NCBI GenBank assembly: GCA_013374505.1
Contig: QENJ01000220.1
Location: 1 to 35,468 of the forward strand
Reading direction: 5' to 3'
Source of the DNA: Candidatus Methanophagaceae archaeon
GTDB taxonomy: Archaea > Halobacteriota > Syntropharchaeia > Alkanophagales > Methanospirareceae
Length of the DNA: 35,468 nt
The notes under the pieces are model-generated. The model was not told the origin of the DNA, searched no databases, and was given only the letters and a program-made list of their open reading frames with translations. Shown piece after piece: positions 1-7,410 of the stretch. The first letter of the stretch is position 1; the number at the start of each line of letters is the position of its first letter. The translations under genes were made by a program, and so were the position numbers.

Positions 1-1119
1 TTTCAAGCTGAAGACAATAAAAACGTATCTCTCGTAGGGTCCACAGAAGTCCCGATACCTGCGCTAAACGCAGGGCGCGAGAAGAAAGTAACAATCACCG
101 TTCAAGTAGACGAAGGTATCCCGAATGGGGTTTATGCCATACCTGTCAAATATTCATGGAATGAATATTATTTTCATCCAGAACGTGGTTATTTTATAAC
201 CATACCGAATAATTTCTTTTATCATCCGGATGTGGGTGGGTTTCATGGTAACCCCGTGACCTCGGACATCGCTTTCACAGTAAGAGGCAGTCCAATACTA
301 ACTCTTGTTGATGTACATACAGAGCCTGAGTACATAAGACCTGGGTCTAAGGGTGTTAAGATAGCTATGACAATAACAAATACCGGCGAAGCGACAGCAA
401 AAGAAGTCGAGGCGAAATTGGCTTGCAATGATGGTATGACACCTTCCAAGTCGGGTGCTACTCATGTATACGTAGGAGGAATTAACGCGGGCTATGGAAT
501 CTCAGCACCGTTTTATGTTAATATTGCAGCAGATGTGGCAGCAGGGGTTTATAACCTTCCATTGGTGATCACGTATAAAGATACGGGGAACCGGGAATAC
601 GTATTGAACAAGAGTATGGAATTAGTGGTGGAAGGCAAGCCGGAGCTTGATATTTATTCGTATTATACCGATCCCACGAACCTAAGCGCGGGCGACTCTG
701 CTGTGCTGCACGTAAGTGTACGGAACGTAGGATCAGAGCAAGCAGAATCGGTTAGCGTTCGTGTAACGGAAGCCGCCGATACACCTTTCAATTTCAGTAC
801 GAAAAGCGATTATGTGGGTAATTTGAAGGTAAATGCCGCTGGCAATGCAGTAATGAAGTTCACTGTAGATGCAAACGCAACGAATAATGTGTATCCACAG
901 GGTTTAGACCTAATATGCCGGGGGGACCCTGGCTCTGGTAATTACACCTTCAACGACAAAATCCAGTTGGAGGTGTTTTCGGTTATGTCGAATACGTCAA
1001 ACCTGTCGGTTACACCAGAAGCGCCTTCTCCTACAGCCCTTGGATTTGATGCTTCACTCACCTTCATTGCTCTCTTCGTAATTTCGGTATTTCTATTGTG
1101 CCGAAAAAGGGGGAAGTAG
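1..1119 (+). CDS. Surface/S-layer-type protein with CARDB-like repeats, 5' end outside window
   Basis: The reading frame is open from base 1, so the N-terminus lies before the window and the ATG at 232 is internal. What remains is about 372 residues of beta-rich sequence with at least two CARDB/NEW3-like domains. Both have the pattern 'pelriagdvvklkvtvkNtGdaeA': one includes NTGEATAKEVEAKL and the next VRNVGSEQAESVSVRV. The tail has a Ser/Thr/Pro stretch, the tripeptide GFD, a hydrophobic segment (FIALFVISVFLLC) and a basic end (RKRGK). This resembles the PGF-CTERM archaeosortase sorting signal, with GFD in place of PGF. By family, such proteins are exported and sit in or on the S-layer. Substrate and partner are unknown. 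It ends with TAG and is convergent with the following LysE-type gene. Confidence 0.75.
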   Translation, partial: FQAEDNKNVSLVGSTEVPIPALNAGREKKVTITVQVDEGIPNGVYAIPVKYSWNEYYFHPERGYFITIPNNFFYHPDVGGFHGNPVTSDIAFTVRGSPILTLVDVHTEPEYIRPGSKGVKIAMTITNTGEATAKEVEAKLACNDGMTPSKSGATHVYVGGINAGYGISAPFYVNIAADVAAGVYNLPLVITYKDTGNREYVLNKSMELVVEGKPELDIYSYYTDPTNLSAGDSAVLHVSVRNVGSEQAESVSVRVTEAADTPFNFSTKSDYVGNLKVNAAGNAVMKFTVDANATNNVYPQGLDLICRGDPGSGNYTFNDKIQLEVFSVMSNTSNLSVTPEAPSPTALGFDASLTFIALFVISVFLLCRKRGK

Positions 1120-1149
1120 AAGGGGATTTACAGATGATCACACAGACTT

Positions 1150-1854
1150 TTACACAAACTTTCCCGCAAAGAATGTTTGTGACAATCCCGTGATAAAGAA
1201 CATGGTGCCCAGGACGACCATAAAAATAGCAATTACGACCATCGCGAGCTCATATCTCCTACCGACAAAAAGCTTTCTCCCTCGTGAAAAAGAATAAGAT
1301 ACGAAGGAATACCAGACGAAATCCGAAAGGAAATGCCCTATTGTAACTAAGAGTATTCCAGTCAGGGCAAGCCACTCAAATCCCGTTAATAAAATTGGGT
1401 ATCCTATTGCTATCCACCAGGGTATAAAAGAAGGATTAAAAGCAGTGAGTAAGAAACCACCAAAAATCGAACTGTTATACTTATTATACTTCACGCCACT
1501 CATTTCAGTGCCTATCATTTCACCTTTTGAAGTCCGTGATTCCACTGCTTTTGCCTCTTTAACAATGCACGCGGACATCAGTATGAGCGCAATCCCGCCT
1601 ATTAGATATATCCCGGATTCGATTTGACTGAAATAGTTTTTCAATTCAAGCCCTAAAAGTACAAGTGCTGATATTAGCAAACATTCAACGGAAACGTGCC
1701 CTATCATAGTAAGTGGTCCGGCTAATGGCCCTTTCTTCAATGTATCGGAGATCACAAAAGCAAAAAGTGGTCCGGGTATCAAAGCTCCGCTCAAACCGGT
1801 TAGAAACCCCAGTCCTACCAGGAATGCACCGCTGACGAATGATGAAGGGTCCAT
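1150..1854 (-). CDS. LysE/RhtB-type amino acid exporter family protein
   Basis: This 234-residue protein is almost entirely hydrophobic, with about six predicted membrane segments. It has the LysE-family N-terminal signature of a glycine-rich helix followed by PGP (GALIPGPLFAFVIS, residues ~23-36). Later segments include WWIAIGYPILL and a C-terminal helix (MVVIAIFMVVLGTMFFITG). The known role of the superfamily is export of amino acids or other small solutes by proton antiport. The substrate cannot be read from sequence. It is a monocistronic gene, convergent with the surface protein and divergent from the tRNA/psmA run. A GAGGAG stretch lies about 15 nt upstream of the chosen ATG, further than usual for a Shine-Dalgarno site. 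Confidence 0.7.
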   Translation of the reverse strand: MDPSSFVSGAFLVGLGFLTGLSGALIPGPLFAFVISDTLKKGPLAGPLTMIGHVSVECLLISALVLLGLELKNYFSQIESGIYLIGGIALILMSACIVKEAKAVESRTSKGEMIGTEMSGVKYNKYNSSIFGGFLLTAFNPSFIPWWIAIGYPILLTGFEWLALTGILLVTIGHFLSDFVWYSFVSYSFSRGRKLFVGRRYELAMVVIAIFMVVLGTMFFITGLSQTFFAGKFV

Positions 1855-1955
1855 CTATTTTAAACCAAAGCTCCTCACTTAATAACTGTGAAGCTTATAT
1901 CTATTCATCCGTATATTCATTAATAATAAGATGGAAAAAGGGCTTAACCTGACGG

Positions 1956-2027
1956 GGGCTCGTAGCTCAGTGGAAGAGTGCCTCCTTCGCGAGGAGGAAG
2001 CCACGGGTTCAAATCCCGTCGAGTCCA
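1956..2027 (+). tRNA. tRNA-Ala (anticodon CGC)
   Basis: A 72-nt cloverleaf folds by eye. The acceptor stem is GGGCTCG/CGAGTCC with one G-T pair, and the discriminator is A. The D stem is GCTC/GAGT and the anticodon stem CCTCC/GGAGG with loop TTCGCGA (anticodon CGC, reading GCG). The variable loop is AAGCC and the T arm ACGGG-TTCAAAT-CCCGT. There is no intron, and CCA is not encoded (CCATAA follows the acceptor by chance only as far as CCA after CGAGT). The 3' end is only 26 nt from the psmA ATG, so psmA is either transcribed together with this tRNA or has its promoter inside or just after it. Confidence 0.95.
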
Positions 2028-2053
2028 TAATATACGTATAAAAGGTGATGTAA

Positions 2054-2839
2054 ATGCAAATGATGCCACAGATGGGATATGATAGAGCGATAACGGTGTT
2101 CAGTCCGGATGGAAGGTTATTTCAGGTAGAATACGCACGTGAAGCAGTGAAGAGAGGAACCACGGCCATTGGAATAAAGGCAAAGGATGGTGTTGTGTTA
2201 TTAGTGGACAAAAGATTAACGTCTCGGCTGTTAGAAGGCGGTTCGGTAGAAAAGATATTTCGGATTGATGACCATATAGGAGCAGCAACTTCGGGTTTGG
2301 TCGCGGACGCAAGGGTACTCATAGATAAAGGCCGGGTAGAAGCGCAAGTAAACAAGATCATCTATGACGAGGAGATAGACGTGCAAACTCTGGCGAAAAA
2401 GATATGTGATTTTAAGCAGGCATATACACAAATTGGTGGACTCCGACCTTTTGGCACGGCGTTGTTGATAGGTGGCGTCTATAACGGGGGCAATTATCTC
2501 CTTGAGACGGACCCAAGTGGGGCTTTGCTTGAATATAAAGCGACTGCGATCGGTTCCGGACGGACAATCGTGACAGAGATGTTTGAGGAGATGTATGAAG
2601 AGGACATCACGCTCGAAGAAGCACTCTTGCTCGGTTTGGAAGCTTTGTATAGGGTAACAGAGGGTAATATAGATGTATCAACGGTGGATGCAGGCCTCGC
2701 GGAGTCAGAGAAGAAACAATTCCGGATTTTGAGTGCAGACGAGTTAGAGCCGTATATACTTAAAGTGAAGAAGAGGAATGAGAAGGTAGTTAAGGAAAAG
2801 AGTAAAGAAGATAAAGAAGAAGAAGAGAAGGAGAACTAA
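2054..2839 (+). CDS. psmA: Proteasome subunit alpha
   Basis: Structural alpha subunit of the archaeal 20S proteasome. Two outer heptameric rings gate substrate entry to the beta-ring protease chamber. The diagnostic N-terminal motif is SPDGRLFQVEYA (residues ~17-28), preceded by YDRAITVF, the gate and activator-docking segment. The Ntn-hydrolase core follows (RGTTAIGIKAKDGVVLL). The C-terminus is a highly charged Lys/Glu-rich tail (EDKEEEEKEN), common in archaeal PsmA. Length 261 aa is normal. The start is supported by AGGTGATG about 5 nt upstream of the ATG at 2054. It is first of a tightly packed run with sdo1 and the exosome genes, the classic archaeal proteasome-exosome superoperon. The beta subunit is not in this window, which is usual. 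Confidence 0.97.
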   Translation: MQMMPQMGYDRAITVFSPDGRLFQVEYAREAVKRGTTAIGIKAKDGVVLLVDKRLTSRLLEGGSVEKIFRIDDHIGAATSGLVADARVLIDKGRVEAQVNKIIYDEEIDVQTLAKKICDFKQAYTQIGGLRPFGTALLIGGVYNGGNYLLETDPSGALLEYKATAIGSGRTIVTEMFEEMYEEDITLEEALLLGLEALYRVTEGNIDVSTVDAGLAESEKKQFRILSADELEPYILKVKKRNEKVVKEKSKEDKEEEEKEN

Positions 2840-2845
2840 GGGCTA

Positions 2846-3538
2846 ATGGTCAGTTTGGACAAGGCGGTGATAGCGAGGTATAAGCACGGTAAGAAGATTT
2901 TTGAAGTACTTGTAGATCCGGAAAAGGTAGATGCCGTCAAAACGGGTGACGGTGTAGATATGGCCGATGTATTGGCTGCCGAAGAGATATTTGAAGATGT
3001 CTCAAAAGGTGATAAAGCAACAGAAGGCGATTTGATGACTGTATTTTCTACCACCGATGTAGAGGAAATAGCGAGTAGGATAATAAAAGAGGGCGAGGTG
3101 CAACTGACCACCGAGCAAAGACGGAAAAGAGTGGAGGAGAAGAGGAAAATGGTGATAAATCAAATCGCACAAATCGCCATAAATCCTAAGACTGATACTC
3201 CACACCCACCCGCAAGAATAGAGATAGCGATGAAAGAGGCTAAGGTGCATATTGATCCTTTCAAGACGGTAGATGTGCTGGTAAGCGAGACGGTGAAGGC
3301 TATACGGCCAATAATACCCATAAAAATAGAGGAGACACAGATAGCAATAAAGATACCGGCTGCGTATACGGGACATGTATACGATCTAAAGAAGAAGTAC
3401 AAGGTGACGAAAGAGGACTGGCAGGGAGATGGGTCCTACATAGCGTTGTTAGAATTCCCTGCGGGTATGAGAGAGGACGTGTTCTCGTTTTTGAACATGA
3501 TGACGAAAGGTGAAGTTGAGACGAGGATTGTGAAGTAA
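2846..3538 (+). CDS. Ribosome maturation protein SBDS/Sdo1 homologue
   Basis: Archaeal orthologue of the Shwachman-Bodian-Diamond syndrome protein, 230 aa, full length. In eukaryotes SBDS works with EFL1 to release eIF6 from the 60S subunit. The archaeal protein is tied to RNA and ribosome metabolism by genomic context. Visible features are the N-terminal FYSH-like domain with KHGKKIFEVLVDPE (residues ~12-25), the ILAAEEIF/VFSTTD region, the central helical domain (EQRRKRVEEKRKMVINQIAQ, then the family-typical TPHPPARIEIAMKEAKV) and a C-terminal ferredoxin-like domain ending in GEVETRIVK. The gap from psmA is 6 nt and to rrp4 is 4 nt, so translation is probably coupled across all three. Confidence 0.95.
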   Translation: MVSLDKAVIARYKHGKKIFEVLVDPEKVDAVKTGDGVDMADVLAAEEIFEDVSKGDKATEGDLMTVFSTTDVEEIASRIIKEGEVQLTTEQRRKRVEEKRKMVINQIAQIAINPKTDTPHPPARIEIAMKEAKVHIDPFKTVDVLVSETVKAIRPIIPIKIEETQIAIKIPAAYTGHVYDLKKKYKVTKEDWQGDGSYIALLEFPAGMREDVFSFLNMMTKGEVETRIVK

Positions 3539-3542
3539 GATA

Positions 3543-4214
3543 ATGTATAAAATAGTAATCCCTGGTGATCTTGTTTCTGATGATGCAAAACGAGCAGGAG
3601 AAGGAACGTACGTTGAAGACGGTAAAGTCTATGCTACGACCTATGGTGTAGTAGATGATAAGGGCGAGATAAGGGTAGTGGCGTTTAGCGGGAAGTATCT
3701 ACCGACAAGGGGCGATGTGGTGATAGGCAAGGTAGTTGAGATTTCGTTCCCATACTGGATCGTGGACATTGCCTCGCCTTACGAAGCGCGAATACACATG
3801 TCGGAAATTTCGACACGGGGTGGAAAGAGAATTGAGTTTGGGGACATGAATGCGATTCTAGATTTGGATGATTTAGTCGCGGTGAAAGTATTAAACGTGG
3901 ATGCGCTGATGAGAATAGACTTGGGCTTGAAGGAAGATTTACATATAGGGCGGGGTAACGGGCGGTTAATAGAGGTACCACCCACTAAAGTGCCCCGTAT
4001 TATAGGACGGAAAGGTTCGATGATAAGGATGTTAAAAGACAAATGTAACTGTTTTATCTTTGTCGCAAAGAACGGTCGCATTTGGATAAAGGGAAAGACA
4101 AAGGATATAAAGCTCGCATCTGAAGTGATATTAATGATTACAAAGGAAGCGCATACATCCGGTTTAACGGACCGCGTGGCAGAATTCTTGAATTCCGTCA
4201 AGACAGAGAGGTAA
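3543..4214 (+). CDS. rrp4: Exosome complex RNA-binding protein Rrp4
   Basis: Cap subunit of the archaeal RNA exosome. It binds RNA and feeds it into the Rrp41/Rrp42 ring. The 223-aa protein has the expected order: N-terminal beta domain opening with IVIPGDLVSDDAKRAGEGTY, an S1 domain (about residues 58-130, GDVVIGKVVEISFPYWIVDI), and a KH domain (about residues 140-205) with the core PRIIGRKGSMIRML. The GRKG matches the GxxG RNA-contact loop. The ATG at 3543 lies 4 nt after the sdo1 stop. It is followed by rrp41 and rrp42, giving three of the four usual exosome subunits. Csl4 and DnaG are absent here. Confidence 0.96.
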   Translation: MYKIVIPGDLVSDDAKRAGEGTYVEDGKVYATTYGVVDDKGEIRVVAFSGKYLPTRGDVVIGKVVEISFPYWIVDIASPYEARIHMSEISTRGGKRIEFGDMNAILDLDDLVAVKVLNVDALMRIDLGLKEDLHIGRGNGRLIEVPPTKVPRIIGRKGSMIRMLKDKCNCFIFVAKNGRIWIKGKTKDIKLASEVILMITKEAHTSGLTDRVAEFLNSVKTER

Positions 4215-4238
4215 AAGGGAGATAGGATAAAGAGTAAA

Positions 4239-4988
4239 ATGAAAAAAGAAGGAGAGATCGAGTTCATAAAAGACGGAAAGAGAGTAGATGGTAGAAGGTT
4301 TGATGAACTCAGGAATATAAAGATAGAGGTAGGGGTCCTAAAGAGGGCAGATGGGTCTTGTTATTTCGAGTTAGGTGATAACAAGGTACTAGCTGCTGTA
4401 TATGGGCCAAGAGAGATGCACCCAAGACACGCTCAGGATGCAAAGATGGCTGTGGTCAAATTCCGGTACAACATGGCACCTTTTTCGGTTGATGACCGGA
4501 AGAGACCGGGACCTGATAGAAGAAGCGTGGAGATTTCAAAAGTAAGTAGAGAAGCATTAGATCCCGTTATTCTAAGGGAATATTATCCGAAGGCTGCGAT
4601 AGAAGTTTATGTAGAGATACTTCAGTCGGATGCCGGCACGAGAACAGCGGGGATAAATGCTGCTTCCGTTGCCCTAGCCGATGCGGGGGTACCAATGAGA
4701 GACCTGGTTTCTTCTGTTGCTGTGGGCAAAGTAGGCGGAGAAATAGTCCTAGATTTGAACGCGGTGGAGGATAATTATGGTGAAGCAGACATGCCGATTG
4801 CGATGATCGCAAGGAGAAATACGATCACCGCGCTGCAAATGGATGGGAATCTGACAAAAGACGAGTTTGAAAAAGGACTGAAGCTTGCAATGAAAGCTTG
4901 TCAGCAGATATATGAATTGCAACGCGCGGCGTTAATAGGGCGCTACAATAAGGACGAGAGTGCGAAGTCTAAGGATAGAGGTACGTAG
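4239..4988 (+). CDS. rrp41: Exosome complex exonuclease Rrp41
   Basis: Catalytic RNase PH-type subunit of the archaeal exosome. It shortens RNA 3' ends by phosphorolysis and can add A-rich tails in reverse. At 249 aa it is full length. Motifs seen are KDGKRVDGRRFDELR (residues ~10-24), AAVYGPREMHPRH, the phosphate and RNA contact segment RRSVEISK, SDAGTRTAGINAASVAL (substrate phosphate site), and EADMPIAMIAR with the conserved catalytic-region Asp. It stops with TAG. The six codons between that TAG and the rrp42 ATG are open and in the same frame, an arrangement noted under findings. The gap from rrp4 is 24 nt. Confidence 0.97.
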   Translation: MKKEGEIEFIKDGKRVDGRRFDELRNIKIEVGVLKRADGSCYFELGDNKVLAAVYGPREMHPRHAQDAKMAVVKFRYNMAPFSVDDRKRPGPDRRSVEISKVSREALDPVILREYYPKAAIEVYVEILQSDAGTRTAGINAASVALADAGVPMRDLVSSVAVGKVGGEIVLDLNAVEDNYGEADMPIAMIARRNTITALQMDGNLTKDEFEKGLKLAMKACQQIYELQRAALIGRYNKDESAKSKDRGT

Positions 4989-5006
4989 GAACAAGGAGAA
5001 ATAGAG

Positions 5007-5792
5007 ATGGGACTTGAAATTATGGATGATGTAAGGAAAGATTTTGTTCGTAACATGCTAAGCGAGGGTGATAGAGAAGATGGTAGAGGTTTCCGCGAAT
5101 ACCGGGAAATAAGTCTAAAACGGGATATAATAAATAAGGCGGAAGGTTCAGCATGTGTGAAACTAGGGGATACAGAGGTTTTAGTAGGCGCGAAACTCGA
5201 AGTTGGCTCTCCTTTCCCAGATTCTCCGACAGAAGGCGTATTAATAACGAATGCAGAGCTTGTTCCGTTGGCGTCTCCCGAGTTTGAGTCGGGGCCACCA
5301 AATGAAAAAAGTATACAATTAGCGCGAGTAGTGGACCGAGGAATCCGTGGTGCAGGGGTTATAGACTTGGAAAAATTGTGCATAGAAGAGGGGGAGAAGG
5401 TGTGGATACTATTTTTAGATATACATGTATTGGACAACAATGGTAATCTGATAGATGCGGCTGCATTAGGCGCTATTGCTGCGCTTCAGAATATCCGTGT
5501 ACCGAATGAAAGATATGGCTTAACAGGTGATGAAACACTCCAAGTGCATGATACTCCCGTGGATGTAACGATGGTAGAAATAGACGGGACTATAGTGGTA
5601 GACCCGACTTGTAATGAAGAAAACGCTGCTACAAACAGGTTGACAGTAATTTCCAATGCTGATGGTTCTTTGTCAGGGCTACAAAAGACAGGGAGTAACG
5701 GGATGAAGGAAGAAACGATAGTGGAGATGGTGGAGCTAGGAATAGAAAAGGCGGGGGAGATAAGAGAAAAGTTCCTTAAGGTACCTTCCTAA
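5007..5792 (+). CDS. rrp42: Exosome complex component Rrp42
   Basis: Non-catalytic RNase PH-fold partner of Rrp41; three Rrp41/Rrp42 dimers make the hexameric ring. The 261-aa protein shows REDGRGFREYREI at the N-terminus, GSACVKLGDTEVLVGAKLEV, RVVDRGIRGAGVIDLEKLCI and DIHVLDNNGNLIDAAALGAI, all typical of Rrp42. It lacks the catalytic DMPI-type motif of Rrp41, as expected. The upstream AAGGAGAAATAGAG fits the ATG at 5007. An alternative start at Met6 (5022) cannot be excluded. The gap from rrp41 is 18 nt, in frame. Confidence 0.95.
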   Translation: MGLEIMDDVRKDFVRNMLSEGDREDGRGFREYREISLKRDIINKAEGSACVKLGDTEVLVGAKLEVGSPFPDSPTEGVLITNAELVPLASPEFESGPPNEKSIQLARVVDRGIRGAGVIDLEKLCIEEGEKVWILFLDIHVLDNNGNLIDAAALGAIAALQNIRVPNERYGLTGDETLQVHDTPVDVTMVEIDGTIVVDPTCNEENAATNRLTVISNADGSLSGLQKTGSNGMKEETIVEMVELGIEKAGEIREKFLKVPS

Positions 5793-5868
5793 GACTTTCC
5801 TGAGATGAAAATACCGAAAGTTTAATTAATCGGGAACTATATTATTAGTAATAGGGTGATAGTAGCGG

Positions 5869-6378
5869 ATGTTAGAGCCAGATAATTTCGTGGTGAGGGA
5901 ATATTTCAGGAAGAGAATAGGGGATGAAGGATTGAAGATAATGATGACCGTCCCCGAGGGTGAGATAACGGATGAGGAGATCGCAAAGCTGAGCGATACG
6001 AAACTCACAGCGGTAAGGAAAACGTTATATAGGTTATACGAGAATCGGATAGCGGAGTACAGGACTGAGCGAGATGATAACAGTGGCTGGATTACCTATC
6101 TGTGGCGGTTTAATTACACTAACGTGAAGAAGATAATGGAAGATGAAGCGGATGGTAAACTAGCGGAGCTAAACGGGCAGCTTGAAGAGGAACAGAAAGG
6201 TGTGTTTTATCAGTGTGGGTGCCAACGTGTTTTATTTGAAGAGGCAGCGGCTGATAACTTCTTGTGTGCCGAATGTGGCGCGAATTTTGAGTATGTTGCT
6301 AATGATGATTTAATAAATTCGTTAGAGGGGCAGATAGCGAAGCTAGAGAAGTGGAAAGAGAAGATAAAGAACGAATAA
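5869..6378 (+). CDS. tfe: Transcription factor E, alpha subunit (TFE)
   Basis: Archaeal homologue of TFIIE-alpha. It binds RNA polymerase and the promoter and helps open DNA. The 169-aa protein has the winged-helix N-terminal half (residues ~1-85, with TDEEIAKLSDTKLTAVRKTL and LYENRIAEYRTERDDNSGW), an alpha-helical linker, and a C-terminal zinc ribbon with cysteines at about 116, 118, 133 and 136 (CGC...CAEC). The CxC first pair differs from the more usual CxxC, a known type of variation for this ribbon. It follows rrp42 by 76 nt and may have its own promoter. Its 3' end overlaps the HD gene if that gene uses the GTG at 6351. Confidence 0.93.
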   Translation: MLEPDNFVVREYFRKRIGDEGLKIMMTVPEGEITDEEIAKLSDTKLTAVRKTLYRLYENRIAEYRTERDDNSGWITYLWRFNYTNVKKIMEDEADGKLAELNGQLEEEQKGVFYQCGCQRVLFEEAAADNFLCAECGANFEYVANDDLINSLEGQIAKLEKWKEKIKNE

Positions 6379-6887
6379 ACAAAGAGTGCACAATGTTGAT
6401 GAGAGGTGCGGGATGTAAAGCCTCGGTAATTAAACATTGTGTGGCGGTTGCAGAACTTGCGCTGGAACTCGCTGTTAATCGAAATCGTATTGAGGATTCT
6501 GATAAAGTAGATGAGCAACTGGTTTATACGGGTGCGTTGCTACATGATTTAGGTAGAGCTCGCACACATGGTGTGGATCACGGCGTTGTGGGTGGCGAAA
6601 TGGCAAAAGAGTTAGGGCTACCGGAAAATGTGGTGAGGATATTAGAAAGGCATGTAGGTGCGGGGATAACGGCGGATGAAGCGAAGACACTGGGGCTACC
6701 CGCGAAGGATTTCATGCCAGAGACGATGGAAGAGAAGATAGTAGCAGATGCCGATAACTTGATTAGTAGAGCGAGAAGAACGAGTATAGAAGAAGCAATA
6801 GCGGACTTGAAGAGGAAGTTAGGAACAACGCACCCAACAATAACCCGGGCAATGGCGCTACATGAGGAAGTGATGGGCAACGAGTAA
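6351..6887 (+). CDS. HD-domain (HDIG) metal-dependent phosphohydrolase
   Basis: The 178-aa protein is of the archaeal HDIG family seen next to tfe or RNA genes. Metal-site residues are visible in order: His29 (VIKHCVAVAEL), His65-Asp66 (GALLHDLGR), His74/His77 (THGVDHGVVG), His101 (ERHVGAG) and a later Asp (VADADNLI). By family it hydrolyses phosphate esters, possibly nucleotides or cyclic nucleotides; the substrate is not known. The longest frame starts at GTG 6351 and overlaps tfe by 28 nt. An ATG at 6393 would remove the overlap and still keep the whole HD domain, so the start is uncertain. Convergent with rpl24. Confidence 0.85.
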   Translation: MEREDKERINKECTMLMRGAGCKASVIKHCVAVAELALELAVNRNRIEDSDKVDEQLVYTGALLHDLGRARTHGVDHGVVGGEMAKELGLPENVVRILERHVGAGITADEAKTLGLPAKDFMPETMEEKIVADADNLISRARRTSIEEAIADLKRKLGTTHPTITRAMALHEEVMGNE

Positions 6888-6953
6888 CACCGAATTCAAA
6901 ACAACCCTTTCTCTTAGGATTTTGATATTGTTTAGGATTTGGTGCTTCAATCT

Positions 6954-7307
6954 TTATCGGTTCAATGCACTTTCTCTTAGCTTATCTTTCAACTCTAACT
7001 TGGTTATCCTCACATTAGATGGATGTATGGGTCATGGCACCTCGGATAAGTCAGACCTCGCAACGACAACTCCTTCCACTGTTATCTTCCCCCGCTTCAG
7101 GTCTATGGTTCTTACTTTTCCTGTCGTTCCTTTATCGTCCCCTCTCATTACCTTTACTGTATCCCCTTTTCGCAGCGGGAAGCCCCTCTTCTCATATTTA
7201 CCCTGCAGTTCGTCAGAAAGCAGTGCACCCATGAACTTGTGTCGCACGTGCAAAGGTGCGTTATACCTTGCTTTTCTCTGTTTCCGTGGCTGTTTAGATT
7301 TTTCCAT
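6954..7307 (-). pseudogene. rpl24: Ribosomal protein uL24 (L24P) gene interrupted by an in-frame TGA
   Basis: The first 91 codons encode a clear archaeal L24: N-terminal KQPRKQRKARYNAPLHVRHK, then the KOW motif region FPLRKGDTVKVMRGDDKGTTGKV split over residues ~43-65. A TGA at 7034-7032 stops translation after LSEVP. The same frame then continues PIHPSNVRITKLELKDKLRE... to TAA at 6956-6954. PIHPSN is the conserved L24 C-terminal motif and normally follows VP plus one residue, often Arg. A single C-to-T change (CGA to TGA) would explain it. The whole frame is 118 codons, the normal family length, and a strong GAGGTGATG ribosome site lies 7 nt upstream. It may be a sequencing error, a decayed second copy of the operon-borne L24, or true recoding. 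It stands alone, away from the S10/spc ribosomal cluster where L24 is normally found. Confidence 0.88.
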
Positions 7308-7375
7308 TCTCTTTCATCACCTCAAACCTGTTCGGTTATTTTATTTCACTAATGTTGTTTATTAACCTTTTCAGA

Positions 7376-7384
7376 TATAAAATA
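7376..7384 (+). promoter_or_regulatory. TATA box for the GGR-rpsO-rps17e-dapA run
   Basis: TATAAAATA centred about 31 nt before the ATG at 7411. Archaeal transcription starts about 25 nt after the box centre, so the transcript would have a leader of only a few bases. No Shine-Dalgarno sequence precedes this ATG, which supports leaderless initiation. Confidence 0.6.
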
Positions 7385-7410
7385 AACGTGGCTGAGTTTA
7401 TGAATTTGTT

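Noticed and set aside
6954..7307. Selenocysteine explanation for the TGA in rpl24
   Set aside because: L24 has no selenocysteine history, the expected residue is not Cys, and no selenocysteine-type RNA hairpin was noticed nearby.
6922..7365. A 147-codon open frame on the + strand opposite rpl24
   Set aside because: It is the complement of the L24 gene, whose protein sequence is unmistakable; the frame is a shadow.
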